This document shows positions 42,775 to 52,394 of a stretch of DNA of 64,000 bases, one piece after another. Source of the stretch: Dasania phycosphaerae (GTDB taxonomy: Bacteria; Pseudomonadota; Gammaproteobacteria; Pseudomonadales; Dasaniaceae); NCBI RefSeq assembly GCF_026891035.1, contig NZ_JAPTGG010000011.1, positions 62,001 through 126,000 on the forward strand, given 5' to 3'. The notes under the pieces were generated by a model. The model worked only from the letters and a program-made list of their open reading frames with translations. It searched no databases and had not been told where the DNA came from. Each line of letters opens with the position of its first letter. The first letter of the stretch is position 1. The position numbers and the translations under genes were made by a program.

Positions 42775-43480
42775 ACGCGCCCGCCTAGACCGCTTTTTAA
42801 GTGGCCAGCTCAATATTAGCCGTAAAGATGTGCGCTTGTTACTGGCGCAGGGGCGCGTGCAGCTAGACCAGCAAGTCGCTACCAGTATTCAACAGCCGGT
42901 TGATGAATACACACACGTGCAATTTGATGATCAAGTTTTGCAAGCAAACAGCCCTAGCTATATTCAATTACATAAACCCCAAGGCGTGGTTAGCGCCACT
43001 AAGGATGAAAAACATAAAACGGTTATCGACTTACTGCCTAGCGGCTGCGCTGATAATTTACACATAGTCGGGCGTTTAGATTTTAATTCTACAGGCTTAT
43101 TACTACTAACCAATGACGGCCGTTGGTCGCGTCGCTTAAACAGCCCAGAGCAGCCTATTAAAAAACGTTATAGGGTTACCCTCGATAAGCCTATTAGCCA
43201 AGCGCTGATAACTGCCTTTGCCCAAGGCATTTACTTTGCCTATGAAAATGTCATCACCAAGCCAGCCACATTGAATAGCTTAACCAGCCACAGCGCCGAA
43301 GTGATTTTGGTGGAAGGCCGCTACCATCAGATCAAACGCATGTTTGGCCATTTCAATATCACCGTTTTAAGCTTGCACCGGGACTCGGTGGGCAGCCTAA
43401 TGCTAGACGAGGATTTATTGCCAGGGCAAAGCCGTGATTTATCTATGCAGGAGGTGCAGGGTATTTTTAATCCAACCTAG
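42764..43480 (+). CDS. rsuA: 16S rRNA pseudouridine synthase, RsuA family
   Basis: 238 residues, GTG start. S4 domain (RLDRFLSGQLNISRKDVRLLLAQGRV-type, residues 6-60) and catalytic domain with Asp in GRLDFNSTGLLLLTNDG; then KRYRVTL and the EGRYHQIKRMFG motif. Makes pseudouridine in ribosomal RNA (U516 of 16S in E. coli). Confidence 0.93.
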   Translation: MRSKRARLDRFLSGQLNISRKDVRLLLAQGRVQLDQQVATSIQQPVDEYTHVQFDDQVLQANSPSYIQLHKPQGVVSATKDEKHKTVIDLLPSGCADNLHIVGRLDFNSTGLLLLTNDGRWSRRLNSPEQPIKKRYRVTLDKPISQALITAFAQGIYFAYENVITKPATLNSLTSHSAEVILVEGRYHQIKRMFGHFNITVLSLHRDSVGSLMLDEDLLPGQSRDLSMQEVQGIFNPT

Positions 43481-43553
43481 TTGTTGTATTAAACCTAAAG
43501 CTAGCAATTACCAGCTGGGTATTAATATTGACAGAATATTTTTTACTAAAAAA

Positions 43554-43585
43554 TTGTTGAGCCTGCTATTACGCAAACTCAACAA
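43554..43585. terminator. Hairpin between rsuA and the oxidoreductase gene
   Basis: TTGTTGAG/CTCAACAA, 16-nt loop, between convergent genes; preceded by a T/A-rich tract (TTTTTTACTAAAAAA). Weak candidate bidirectional terminator. Confidence 0.45.
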
Positions 43586-43614
43586 TAACGACTATTAAAA
43601 CTAGGTTTACTACT

Positions 43615-44640
43615 TTAGAAACCCTCTAACACTATCTTGCCAATAGAGCGGCCACTCTCTAGCTCTTGGTGTGCCGCCTTAAGGTTACTGGCATTAATCG
43701 CGCCCAGGTTTTTGCCTAACGTGGTTTTGATATGATTTTGGTCTATAAGCTCCGACACCTGATTTAATAAACGGCTTTGCTCAATCATATCGTCAGCATT
43801 AAACATAGAGCGAGCAAACATAAACTCCCAGTGTAACGATAGGCTTTTCATTTTAAGTTTACTGATATCAATATTTTGCGGATCATCAATCATGGCGATT
43901 TTGCCAAAAGGCGCTAATAGCTCGGTATAACTTTCAAAATAATTGCCTGTGCCGTTTAAGCTAGCTACGTGGGTCACTGCACCTATATTCAACGCGGCAA
44001 TTTGTGCTGGCAGTGGCTTGCTGTGGTCTACCACATAGTCAGCCCCTAATTGCTGCACCCATTCTTTAGAGCTGGGGCGTGAAGCGGTAGCGATAATGGT
44101 GGCACCGGTAATGGCTTTAGCAATTTGTATCAAAATAGAGCCTACACCACCGGCAGCACCTACCACTAAAATCACCTCTTTCGATTTTTCGTTAGTGCCA
44201 GCTGCTTGCTTCTTTATGGCTAAATGCTCAAATAAAATTTCCCAGGCGGTGATAGCAGTTAAGGGCAGAGCCGCTGCCTCTGCATCAGACAAGGTTTTAG
44301 GTTTGTGGCCCACGATGCGCTGGTCCACCAATTGGTATTCGGCATTGCTACCCGCACGGGTAAGGTCGCCCGCGTAATACACCACATCGCCCACCTTAAA
44401 CTGGCTGACGTCCTCACCTGTAGCCACTACCTCACCCACGGCATCCCAGCCCAGCACTTTGTGCTCGCCCTCGGCAGGGGGCATATTAAGGCGCACTTTG
44501 TAATCAACGGGGTTGACGGCTATGGCCTTGACCTTAACCAGCAGGTCTTGGCCGCTAGCGACAGGCTGGGGCAGCTCTAGATCGAATAATGATTGGGCAT
44601 CAGTAATCGGTAATGACTTGGTATATGCAATCGCTTTCAT
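43615..44640 (-). CDS. Zinc-type alcohol dehydrogenase-like oxidoreductase (quinone reductase/zeta-crystallin)
   Basis: 341 residues, MDR fold. N-terminal catalytic half KVKAIAVNPVDYKVRLNMPP, GWDAVGEVVATGEDV; Rossmann NADPH loop VVGAAGGVGSILIQIAK; ends RSIGKIVLEGF. No structural-zinc Cys cluster, so a quinone-oxidoreductase-type NADPH enzyme. Divergent from the LysR gene at 44768, its likely regulator. GAGGA precedes the ATG. Confidence 0.9.
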   Translation of the reverse strand: MKAIAYTKSLPITDAQSLFDLELPQPVASGQDLLVKVKAIAVNPVDYKVRLNMPPAEGEHKVLGWDAVGEVVATGEDVSQFKVGDVVYYAGDLTRAGSNAEYQLVDQRIVGHKPKTLSDAEAAALPLTAITAWEILFEHLAIKKQAAGTNEKSKEVILVVGAAGGVGSILIQIAKAITGATIIATASRPSSKEWVQQLGADYVVDHSKPLPAQIAALNIGAVTHVASLNGTGNYFESYTELLAPFGKIAMIDDPQNIDISKLKMKSLSLHWEFMFARSMFNADDMIEQSRLLNQVSELIDQNHIKTTLGKNLGAINASNLKAAHQELESGRSIGKIVLEGF

Positions 44641-44767
44641 GGTATGTCCTCTTGTGTTTCCCCTAAGACCAGCCTAGGGCTTAATAACGGTATGGGGCTA
44701 TTATTGAGCAAGCTTTACATGCTATAAACAGGTCTATAGACAAGACATAATCAAAATATTTTTGACA

Positions 44768-45682
44768 ATGAACACTAATGACCTCGCGCTTTTTATTCAA
44801 ATTGCCGATAACAACAGTATTTCCCGAGCTGCCGAGCAGCTGGATATCAGCACCGCTACCGCCAGTGCCGCATTGCAACGCCTAGAAAAACAACTGCAAG
44901 CACAGCTATTTATACGCTCCACCCGGCGCTTACGTATCACCGCGGCGGGAGAGCGTTTTTTAATCTACTGTCGCGAAGCGTTAAGCCAGTTGGATGCCGG
45001 CAAAGCCTCGCTACATGCCTTGCAGGGAAAGGTGGCAGGAGAGCTAAGAATTTCGGCCCCTTCTGATTTGGGGCGCAATCTGCTGCTAGACTGGATAGAC
45101 GAGATTATGGCGCAGCACCAAGACCTATCCATTAGCTTAACCCTGGGAGACTCCATCGCTGACTTCTTCCTAGATAATATAGACTTGGCCATACGCTATG
45201 GTGCCTTAGAGGATTCCTCCATGGTGGCTTTTAAGCTGGCTGAAACCGAGGGCATACTGTGTGCCTCCCCCTCTTACTTGGCTAAGCACGGCAGCCCGCA
45301 GCAACCCAATGACTTAAGCCAGCACAATTGCCTGCTTTACCAACGCAATAATCGCCTGCACGATTTATGGGAGTTTAGCGCCAGCAGTGCTGCAGGGGTC
45401 GCCCCTGTAAAGGTTAGCGTATCGGGAGATCGCAGCAGCAATGACAGCGAGGTAGTGCGCCGCTGGGCAGTAGCAGGTAGGGGTATAGCCTATAAATCCC
45501 ACTTTGATATGGCCGACGATTTACGCCATGGCCGAGTTGTGAGGGTGTTAGCTGATTATGCTTTGCGCCCAGCCCAACTGCATTTAATTTGCCCTAACCG
45601 CAAACAAATAACCCCGGCTATGTTACTGTTGCGCGACATTTTTAGAGATAAGTTTGCCCAGCTCAACAATCAGCAAACCTAA
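44768..45682 (+). CDS. LysR-family transcriptional regulator
   Basis: 304 residues from ATG 44768 (a TTG at 44762 would add two). HTH NTNDLALFIQIADNNSISRA, TATASAALQRLEKQL; effector domain of the CrgA/PecT-like group (LRISAPSDLGRNLLLDWI, DLAIRYGALEDSSMVA, YLAKHGSP). Divergent from the oxidoreductase at 43615-44640, a typical redox-sensing pair. Confidence 0.9.
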   Translation: MNTNDLALFIQIADNNSISRAAEQLDISTATASAALQRLEKQLQAQLFIRSTRRLRITAAGERFLIYCREALSQLDAGKASLHALQGKVAGELRISAPSDLGRNLLLDWIDEIMAQHQDLSISLTLGDSIADFFLDNIDLAIRYGALEDSSMVAFKLAETEGILCASPSYLAKHGSPQQPNDLSQHNCLLYQRNNRLHDLWEFSASSAAGVAPVKVSVSGDRSSNDSEVVRRWAVAGRGIAYKSHFDMADDLRHGRVVRVLADYALRPAQLHLICPNRKQITPAMLLLRDIFRDKFAQLNNQQT

Positions 45683-45715
45683 GCCCTTATTACAGTAATA
45701 TTCCGATAAACTGTT

Positions 45716-45970
45716 ATGACTGACATACAATTTTCAACTGACGAAAAAGAGCGCATAGTTCACAAAGTTAAAAGCTATTTTAACGACGAGCTAGAGCAAG
45801 ACATAGGCAGCTTTGAGGCAGAGTTTTTACTTGATTTTTTCGCCAAAGAAATTGGCGCTTATTTTTATAATCGCGGTTTACAAGATGCACAAATGCTATT
45901 CACTGAAAAAGTCGAAGAGATAAGTTACTTAGTGCAAGAGTTAGAAAAGCCTACTGATTATAAAAAATAG
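45716..45970 (+). CDS. DUF2164-family protein
   Basis: 84 residues. IQFSTDEKERIVHKVKSYFN, then ELEQDIGSFEAEFLLDFFAKEIGAYFYNRGLQDAQ matches my memory of DUF2164, a small helical cytosolic family of unknown role. It follows the LysR gene by 33 bp and may be in the same transcript. Confidence 0.85.
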   Translation: MTDIQFSTDEKERIVHKVKSYFNDELEQDIGSFEAEFLLDFFAKEIGAYFYNRGLQDAQMLFTEKVEEISYLVQELEKPTDYKK

Positions 45971-46062
45971 TTGCCACGGTTAAAACTGGCTAATGGCCAG
46001 CGATTTTTATTAGCCTGTTTATTTGCAGCATTAACTAAACCATCACCGTACTGATTATCTTT

Positions 46063-48396
46063 ATGACTATACCTGCCGCTTTACGCTCTAAACTCAGTAA
46101 ACTTAGCCTTGCAGTTATTATTGTGCTGGCACTGCTACCTGAACTGCTGCGCTTTGCATTAATACAAGCCACACCTAAAATGGGCTGGGGTGAATTAAGC
46201 ATAGACGACATTAACCTCAATCTATTTACCGCCAATATAGAAATAGAACAACTAGCACTTAAGCAACAAGGCCAGCCAGCCCTAACATTAAAAAAACTCA
46301 GCCTAGACTTAGATTGGTGGCAAACACTTAATGGCGTAGTCACTATAGAAGCCGTGGCCATAGATGGCCTGCAAGCACAGCTTAGCCAACTCAGTAATGG
46401 CCAGTGGCAACTGCTAATACCGCCAGCCGATACCACAGCAACAGCTAAACAAACAGAAAGCGCTTTGCTACTACCAGCGCTTACCTTACAGCAATTCAAA
46501 CTCAGCAATAGCTCGCTAGATGTACACGGCCAAACCTTAACGGGTAAATTTAGTATAACGCAGCTACAGCTACAGCAGTTCAGCACCGTGCATGAGCAGC
46601 CTTTAGATTTACAAATAACTGCCGCTTGGAACAATGCCCCCATTACGCTAGCTGCCACCGGCAATATTCAATCCCAGCAACAGCAGCTAGTGGGTACATT
46701 AACACTGCAAAAACTACAGCTTAAAGATTTTGCGCAATTACTGGATTTAGATATCAGCGCACTGACACAGCTAAACATTACTTTTAATACTCAGCGCAAC
46801 CAACAAGGCGATATCAGTGCTGAAATAGACGGCACAGTCGTTATAGAACAGGCCAAAGCCCGCTATAGAACACTAGTCCTGAATAACCAGCAACTGCAAT
46901 GGCAGGGTAAAATCAACTTGGCTAAACAAGCTGATACTATTAACTATAACAGCAGCCACAATATAAGCATTAGTGAACTACAACTCATTAACAATAGTAA
47001 TCAACAAGCACTGGCTCAGTTTAAGCAGCTAGCGCTTAAGGAACTAACTCTAGACCAAAATCTTGCTACGGCCGCCACTAGCTTACGCCTTGATAATTTA
47101 CAATTGCTACCGCAAAAAGATGATAAAGACGCTAAATTTTATAATGGCTTGTTTCTGGCTGATAGTATTACTTATGCCCCGGATAGAGGCCTGGCAATTA
47201 AGCAAATCACAATTAATGACAGCCAGTACCACGCTTTAATTAATGACCAAGGTGAACTAGCTATCAACCCCATCAGCCAGTCATTGATTGCTGATTTTAA
47301 TAACGCGGCTAGCACTGGCAGTACCAATAAACCCGTAGCCAAAACTAACGATGACAACAGCCGCAAACCCCTAGCCTTTGCTATTAATAACATTATGCTA
47401 GGCGGCGAAAGTTATTTATTTTTTGAAGATCAACGCTTTCAACCCAGCGTTAAACAAAAGCTACAGCTTAAAAATTTGTCGATAGCAAATATAACCAACC
47501 ATGGCACCAACCAAACAGCTGCCATTAATTTAGACGCCGCCATGGGTGAGTTTTCTCAAATCCAGGCCAGCGGCGACATGGCCTTATTTTCTACGCCAGC
47601 CAGCGTTAATATTAAAGGCACTATGGAGGCCATAGAGCTAACTGATATTTCACCTTATGCCGAATCTTATTTAGGTTACCAATTTAGTAAAGGCCAGCTA
47701 GACCATAAATTTACTGTTGCGCTTGCCGACCAACAGCTAAACGCCAGCAATAAACTCACCATCAGGCAGTTAGAATTACAGGCAGCCAAAAAGAATAAAA
47801 ACCCCAGCATACAGCGTAAGTTAAATATTCCACTGGATATGGCCTTAAATGTTTTGCGCGACCGCAATAATAATATTGAATTAGAAATACCCATCAAAGG
47901 CCCTGTAGATAAACTGGGAATAGGGCTTAGCGATATTGTTAATGAGGCGCTCAGTAATTCGCTAGTGAGCGGTGCGACCCATTACCTAAAATATACCCTG
48001 CAACCCTATAGCAGTATTTTATTGGCCGCCGAATATTTAGGAGAGAAAGCAACCAGCATTAAACTACAAGCGATGGAATTTGAACCGGGCAAAGCCGAGC
48101 TTGCTGACAATATCAATGACTACGCCAAAAAAGTGGTGCTGCTTATGCAACAACGGCCCCAGTTAAGTTTGAGCCTATGCGGTAGCGCCAATGCCAAAGA
48201 TAAAACCGCACTGGCAAGCAGCCACAACAACGACGAAAGCCAGGTTGCCGACACGCAGCTTATACAACTGGCCGAGCAACGCAGCAAAGCGGTGAAAAGT
48301 ATTTTTATTGCCCAAGGCATAAGCAGCAAGCGCTTATATGTTTGCCAGGCCGGCTATAAAGCCAAAGGCCAACATGGGGTATTGCTAAGCTTGTAG
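46063..48396 (+). CDS. DUF748 / AsmA-like envelope protein with OmpA-like tail
   Basis: 777 residues. N-terminal membrane anchor (SLAVIIVLALLPELLRFALI); long beta-rich body of DUF748/AsmA type (GELSIDDINLNLFTANIEIEQ, LDLDWWQTL, LGIGLSDIVNEAL), Gln/Leu-rich in the middle; and a C-terminal OmpA-like peptidoglycan-binding segment (AMEFEPGKAELADNINDYAK, EQRSKAVKSIFIAQGIS). It likely spans the periplasm; AsmA-like proteins move lipids or help outer membrane assembly. This specific role is not known. Confidence 0.85.
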   Translation: MTIPAALRSKLSKLSLAVIIVLALLPELLRFALIQATPKMGWGELSIDDINLNLFTANIEIEQLALKQQGQPALTLKKLSLDLDWWQTLNGVVTIEAVAIDGLQAQLSQLSNGQWQLLIPPADTTATAKQTESALLLPALTLQQFKLSNSSLDVHGQTLTGKFSITQLQLQQFSTVHEQPLDLQITAAWNNAPITLAATGNIQSQQQQLVGTLTLQKLQLKDFAQLLDLDISALTQLNITFNTQRNQQGDISAEIDGTVVIEQAKARYRTLVLNNQQLQWQGKINLAKQADTINYNSSHNISISELQLINNSNQQALAQFKQLALKELTLDQNLATAATSLRLDNLQLLPQKDDKDAKFYNGLFLADSITYAPDRGLAIKQITINDSQYHALINDQGELAINPISQSLIADFNNAASTGSTNKPVAKTNDDNSRKPLAFAINNIMLGGESYLFFEDQRFQPSVKQKLQLKNLSIANITNHGTNQTAAINLDAAMGEFSQIQASGDMALFSTPASVNIKGTMEAIELTDISPYAESYLGYQFSKGQLDHKFTVALADQQLNASNKLTIRQLELQAAKKNKNPSIQRKLNIPLDMALNVLRDRNNNIELEIPIKGPVDKLGIGLSDIVNEALSNSLVSGATHYLKYTLQPYSSILLAAEYLGEKATSIKLQAMEFEPGKAELADNINDYAKKVVLLMQQRPQLSLSLCGSANAKDKTALASSHNNDESQVADTQLIQLAEQRSKAVKSIFIAQGISSKRLYVCQAGYKAKGQHGVLLSL

Positions 48397-48419
48397 TGAC
48401 ACAAGCTTGTACGTACTAG

Positions 48420-48480
48420 TAAAGCGCCACAGCCCGCGGTGGCTAAGGCTTGCGTATAAGCCAATGATAAAGGCGCTTTA
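48420..48480 (+). terminator. Three-way-junction hairpin after the DUF748 gene
   Basis: Outer stem TAAAGCGCC/GGCGCTTTA (9 pairs) encloses two small hairpins, AGCC-CGCGGT-GGCT and GGCTT-GCGTAT-AAGCC, followed by TGCTATTTTTT. The T-run suggests termination; the branched fold is more than an ordinary terminator. Confidence 0.55.
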
Positions 48481-48545
48481 TGCTATTTTTTAGGCTACTG
48501 TTAACTCATACAATGCCTTGTTACTAAGAACAGCTTGAGACCACT

Positions 48546-49598
48546 ATGCGTTATGCCAATATCACTGGCTGGGGCAAATGCCTGCCCCCCGCCATACTCA
48601 GCAACGACGACCTTGCTACCCTGTTAGATACCAACGACGAATGGATCACCACCCGCACCGGCATGAAAGAGCGCCGCATATCCCATGTGCCGGTGAGCAG
48701 CCTAGCCACTGTAGCCGCCGCCCGCGCGCTAGCCTGTGCCGGTAAACAGGCCACGGATGTAGAGCTGATTATTTTTGGCAGCACCACCTTTGACGAAATG
48801 TGCCCTAACGCCGCCTCCAATGTACAAAAGCAATTAGGCGCAGCTAATGCGGCCTGTATGGATGTGAATACCGCCTGCACCAGTGGCATGTATGCCCTGA
48901 CTGTAGCCACCGCCATGATTAAAAGCGGGGTGGTAAACAATGCCATAGTGATAGGGGCGGAGGTGATTTCTACCGTCATGGACTGGAGCAATCGCAATGT
49001 CGCTGTATTATTTGGCGATGGTGCAGGGGCTTTTTATTTACAAGCTGATGCCCAAGAGTGTGGTGTGATTGCCGAGTCTCTGGGCTGCTATGGCGAGTCC
49101 CGCGAAATATTGGCGGTTAATGGCTGGGGCTTAAAAGAAGCCAAAAATGCCGTTATTAACAATCAACTACACTGGGCCTTTGAGGGCCAAGAGATATTTA
49201 AAAAAGCCGTTAGCGGTATGGATCAGGCCTGCCAAAAAGTTTTAGCCAAGTCAGAGATTAACGCCGATCAAATTGATTTAGTGGTGCCGCATCAAGCTAA
49301 CCTACGCATTATCGACACCTTAGCCAAACGGCTAAAGCTGCCCCGCGACAAAGTATTTATTAACATACAGCGCTACGGCAATATGTCGGCAGCTACCGCA
49401 CCGGTAGCATTAGTGGAGGCCATAGAAGAGGGCAGAGTTAAACCCAACAGTTTAGTGCTAATGCCCGCCTTTGGCGGTGGCCTGACCTGGTCGGCGCACC
49501 TACTACGCTGGGGTGAACGCACCCACAGCCTGGGTGAAAGCGATGTAGAGCTAGCGCCCTGCAATAAAACCGCGCTAGAACTTATTCGCCCAAACTAA
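48546..49598 (+). CDS. Beta-ketoacyl-ACP synthase III (FabH-like)
   Basis: 350 residues. Cys in DVNTACTSGMYAL, His in VPHQANLRI and Asn in GNMSAATAPVA form the triad. It is longer than E. coli FabH (317), with a 26-residue tail (GERTHSLGESDVELAPCNKT). It stands alone, not in a fab cluster, so it may serve a specialised acyl chain or be a secondary KASIII. An OleA/ChlB-like condensation cannot be excluded. Confidence 0.88.
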   Translation: MRYANITGWGKCLPPAILSNDDLATLLDTNDEWITTRTGMKERRISHVPVSSLATVAAARALACAGKQATDVELIIFGSTTFDEMCPNAASNVQKQLGAANAACMDVNTACTSGMYALTVATAMIKSGVVNNAIVIGAEVISTVMDWSNRNVAVLFGDGAGAFYLQADAQECGVIAESLGCYGESREILAVNGWGLKEAKNAVINNQLHWAFEGQEIFKKAVSGMDQACQKVLAKSEINADQIDLVVPHQANLRIIDTLAKRLKLPRDKVFINIQRYGNMSAATAPVALVEAIEEGRVKPNSLVLMPAFGGGLTWSAHLLRWGERTHSLGESDVELAPCNKTALELIRPN

Positions 49599-49606
49599 AT
49601 TTTTCC

Positions 49607-49658
49607 CTTGTAGCTTGTAGCTTGTAGCTTGTAGCTTGTAGCTTGTAGCTTGTAGCTT
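49607..49658. repeat. Heptanucleotide repeat CTTGTAG, 7 copies
   Basis: Seven perfect units from 49607 and a partial CTT, directly before the stop end of the Sco gene at 49667. The same heptamer is found at 54730. Confidence 0.97.
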
Positions 49659-49666
49659 AAACAGTA

Positions 49667-50335
49667 TTATTCAAACCAATACCGTATAGAACCGTAGGCC
49701 TTAGCCATCATGGTGACGTTTATGGGCGAACGGAAAAACCCCACATAATGCCCCTGCGGATTAATAATCGCCACATTGCCGCTGTGGTCGACCATATAGT
49801 TTTCACCACCGCCCGGTACTTTGGCAAAGGGAATATTGAGCTGAGTAGCAAAGCGGTGTATATCTAAAAACTCACCAGTTACGCCGGTAAATTCTTCGTG
49901 GAAAAACTTCACATACTGCTGCATTTTTTCGGGTGTGTCGCGGCCAGGATCTACCGACACCAAAATAACCTGGGTGTCATCGGCAAACTCTGTACCGGTT
50001 TGCTTATCGTAAAACTGCTTTAACTGCGCCATGGTAGTGGGGCAAATATCCGGGCAAAAAGTAAAACCAAAAAACACCAACGACCATTTACCCTGTAAAT
50101 CTGCGGGTGTAAAAGCGCTGTTATCGCCTTTAACTAATTTAAAATCTTGCAGTGCTCTGGGGTTTTCAAACAAATAGGCACCATTATTTTTTATTTCTTC
50201 TTTGCTGAGTATAGGTGTGCGCGATAAGCCCTGTATAAACACAAACAAGACGATGGCAATAAAGCCTATAACGGCTGCTATTGTTAATTTTATGCCGCGC
50301 ATTTGCTTACGGTTTAAACCATTATTATCAGCCAT
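49667..50335 (-). CDS. Sco1/SenC-family copper chaperone
   Basis: 222 residues. Membrane anchor (KLTIAAVIGFIAIVLFVFI), thioredoxin-fold domain with copper-binding FGFTFCPDICPTTMAQ and His in MVDHSGNVAII. Delivers copper to the CuA site of cox subunit II. Its start overlaps the ctaB stop (TAATG). Confidence 0.94.
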   Translation of the reverse strand: MADNNGLNRKQMRGIKLTIAAVIGFIAIVLFVFIQGLSRTPILSKEEIKNNGAYLFENPRALQDFKLVKGDNSAFTPADLQGKWSLVFFGFTFCPDICPTTMAQLKQFYDKQTGTEFADDTQVILVSVDPGRDTPEKMQQYVKFFHEEFTGVTGEFLDIHRFATQLNIPFAKVPGGGENYMVDHSGNVAIINPQGHYVGFFRSPINVTMMAKAYGSIRYWFE

Positions 50336-51258
50336 TACAGCACTACCTCACCTGCTCGTCTTACCACGGGAAATAAATAATGATCCGCTAACATAATCAT
50401 ATACAGCATCATTAAATATAAAATTGAAAACTTAAAAGTTGCCATGGGGGCTTTGGGTTTTTCGCGCATAATTTGTATAGCCCAGTATAAAAATATTAAA
50501 CCCAATACCGTGGCGCCTATTAAATACAAAGGCCCACACATGCCGGTAGCAAAGGGCAATAAGGTTGCTGCAATTAACACTAAGGTGTACAGCATAATGT
50601 GGTAGGCGGTGTATTTAATGCCGTGGGTAACCGGCAACATGGGTATGCCTGCTTTGGCGTAATCATCACGCCTATGTATGGCTAGCGCCCAAAAATGGGG
50701 CGGCGTCCAAGCAAATACGATTAGCATTAATAACAGGCCATGGCCATCTACACTATTGGTTACCGCCACCCAACCTAGTAACGGCGGTGCCGCACCGGGC
50801 AGGCCACCGATCACTATATTTTGTGGCGTGGCTCGCTTTAGCCATAAAGTGTATACACCGGCATAACCCACCAGCGAGAAAAAAGTTAACCAAGCGGTAA
50901 GCTGGTTGATTTGCGTTAATAATATACCCATGCCCGTAATGGCCAGCACTGTGGCAAAAATAGCGGCTCCACTGCGGCTAACCCGGCCCTGTGCTACTGG
51001 CCGGTTATGGGTGCGCGCCATAATAATATCTATACGCTGATCCACTAAGTGATTGATCACGGCACCCGCTGCCGCACACAGGCCTATGCCTATATTGCCA
51101 TACAGCAGTATTTGCCAAGGCACACTGCCGGGGGTGGCCATAAACATGCCTATTACCGACGTTAACAACATTAAGTAAACCACATTGGGTTTTGTTAATT
51201 CGTAATAGTCGCGCCAGTGCGCGCGTTGGGTAACGCTTTGCTGCAGGGTATTTGACAT
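50335..51258 (-). CDS. ctaB: Protoheme IX farnesyltransferase (heme O synthase)
   Basis: 307 residues, UbiA fold with about nine helices. DYYELTKPNVVYLMLLTSVIG, the Asp-rich NHLVDQRIDIIMARTHNRPV and DDYAKAGIPMLPVTHG. First step of heme A synthesis for the caa3 oxidase. Confidence 0.96.
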   Translation of the reverse strand: MSNTLQQSVTQRAHWRDYYELTKPNVVYLMLLTSVIGMFMATPGSVPWQILLYGNIGIGLCAAAGAVINHLVDQRIDIIMARTHNRPVAQGRVSRSGAAIFATVLAITGMGILLTQINQLTAWLTFFSLVGYAGVYTLWLKRATPQNIVIGGLPGAAPPLLGWVAVTNSVDGHGLLLMLIVFAWTPPHFWALAIHRRDDYAKAGIPMLPVTHGIKYTAYHIMLYTLVLIAATLLPFATGMCGPLYLIGATVLGLIFLYWAIQIMREKPKAPMATFKFSILYLMMLYMIMLADHYLFPVVRRAGEVVL

Positions 51259-51291
51259 AGTACTTCTTTTTATTATCTCTATGAGTTTAGT

Positions 51292-52320
51292 TTACTGGCT
51301 ACGGCTGGTTTGTACTTGGTAATTTAGGGTAACCATAACCAGTAGTAACAATGCGCCGCCTAGGTTGTGAGCCACGGCTATAGCCAGTGGAAATTTAAAG
51401 ATGATATTCCCCAAGCCTAATAGCACTTGCAGGCTTAGCATAATGATGACAATTTTTGCCATGCGCTGAGTTGGGCTACGGGGCCCCAGCCGCAACATCA
51501 TCATAGCCAAAATAATTAAATACACGCTGGTGATAATTGCACCTATACGATGGCTAAAATGTATGGCGATGCGCGACTCATTATCCATAGTGCCGCCCAA
51601 ATAATTTGGGCCTATGGCCTGAAAAATATCAAAGCCCTGGCTAAAGTTCATAGCTGGTAACCACTGGTTTTGGCAAGTCGGTAAATCAGGGCAGGCTACT
51701 GCTGCGTAATTAGAGGTAGTCCAGCCGCCTAACGCGACTTGGCAGGCGACGATAATTAAACCCAGTAAGGCCCATTTTTTTAATGCTGTTACTTTTTGAT
51801 AAACATCTTTAGGCAACTGCCAAGGATTATTGCTTAAACGTAGCGTTAGCAACCAATACAAACTAAAGGTGGTAAAGCCCCCCAGCAAATGCGCCGTAAC
51901 GATTTGCGGCCACAGTTTAAGGGTGACCGTCCACATGCCAAACATGCCCTGCAAAATAATAAAGCCCAGCATAAACAAGGGTAGTTTAAAGGGTTGCTCT
52001 GGGCTGCGGTATTTAAAGGCCAGCGCCACTAAAATAATACTGATTAAACCCAGTGCCGAGGCAAAGTAACGGTGCACCATCTCCGGCCAGGTTTTGTCGT
52101 GTTCTACCGGCGTGTCGGGGAACAATTGATTGGCTTTTTCTACTTCGGTCGCAGTGTCTGGCCAAAACATATGGCCATAGCAACCCGGCCAATCGGGGCA
52201 ACCCAAACCCGCATCAGCCAAGCGGGTAAACGCCCCCAAGCCTAGAACAAATACCGCCAATACCGTGCCAAACAGGGCCAGCTTAAAACCGGGCTTTCTT
52301 TTTTCTGCTGAGTTAAACAA
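51292..52320 (-). CDS. ctaA: Heme A synthase
   Basis: 342 residues, eight helices. LGAFTRLADAGLGCPDWPGCYG, TWPEMVHRYFASALG, GGWTTSNYAAVACPDLPTC and IHFSHRIGAII contain the conserved His ligands and Cys pairs. Converts heme O to heme A. Next gene upstream of ctaB. Confidence 0.95.
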   Translation of the reverse strand: MFNSAEKRKPGFKLALFGTVLAVFVLGLGAFTRLADAGLGCPDWPGCYGHMFWPDTATEVEKANQLFPDTPVEHDKTWPEMVHRYFASALGLISIILVALAFKYRSPEQPFKLPLFMLGFIILQGMFGMWTVTLKLWPQIVTAHLLGGFTTFSLYWLLTLRLSNNPWQLPKDVYQKVTALKKWALLGLIIVACQVALGGWTTSNYAAVACPDLPTCQNQWLPAMNFSQGFDIFQAIGPNYLGGTMDNESRIAIHFSHRIGAIITSVYLIILAMMMLRLGPRSPTQRMAKIVIIMLSLQVLLGLGNIIFKFPLAIAVAHNLGGALLLLVMVTLNYQVQTSRSQ

Positions 52321-52361
52321 TGTTGTGGCCTCAACTTATTTTTTAATTATTTTCTAGCGGC

Positions 52362-52382
52362 TAGGAACTAGGAACTAGGAAC
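52362..52382. repeat. Heptanucleotide repeat TAGGAAC, 3 copies
   Basis: Three perfect units right after the stop end of the gene at 52395-53030. Same unit length as CTTGTAG repeats at 49607 and 54730, different bases. Confidence 0.9.
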
Positions 52383-52394
52383 TATCAACTTTAA

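Noticed and set aside
46035..46664. 209-residue reverse frame
   Set aside because: Antisense shadow of the DUF748 gene, Ser/Cys/Leu rich from low-complexity Gln/Leu codons.
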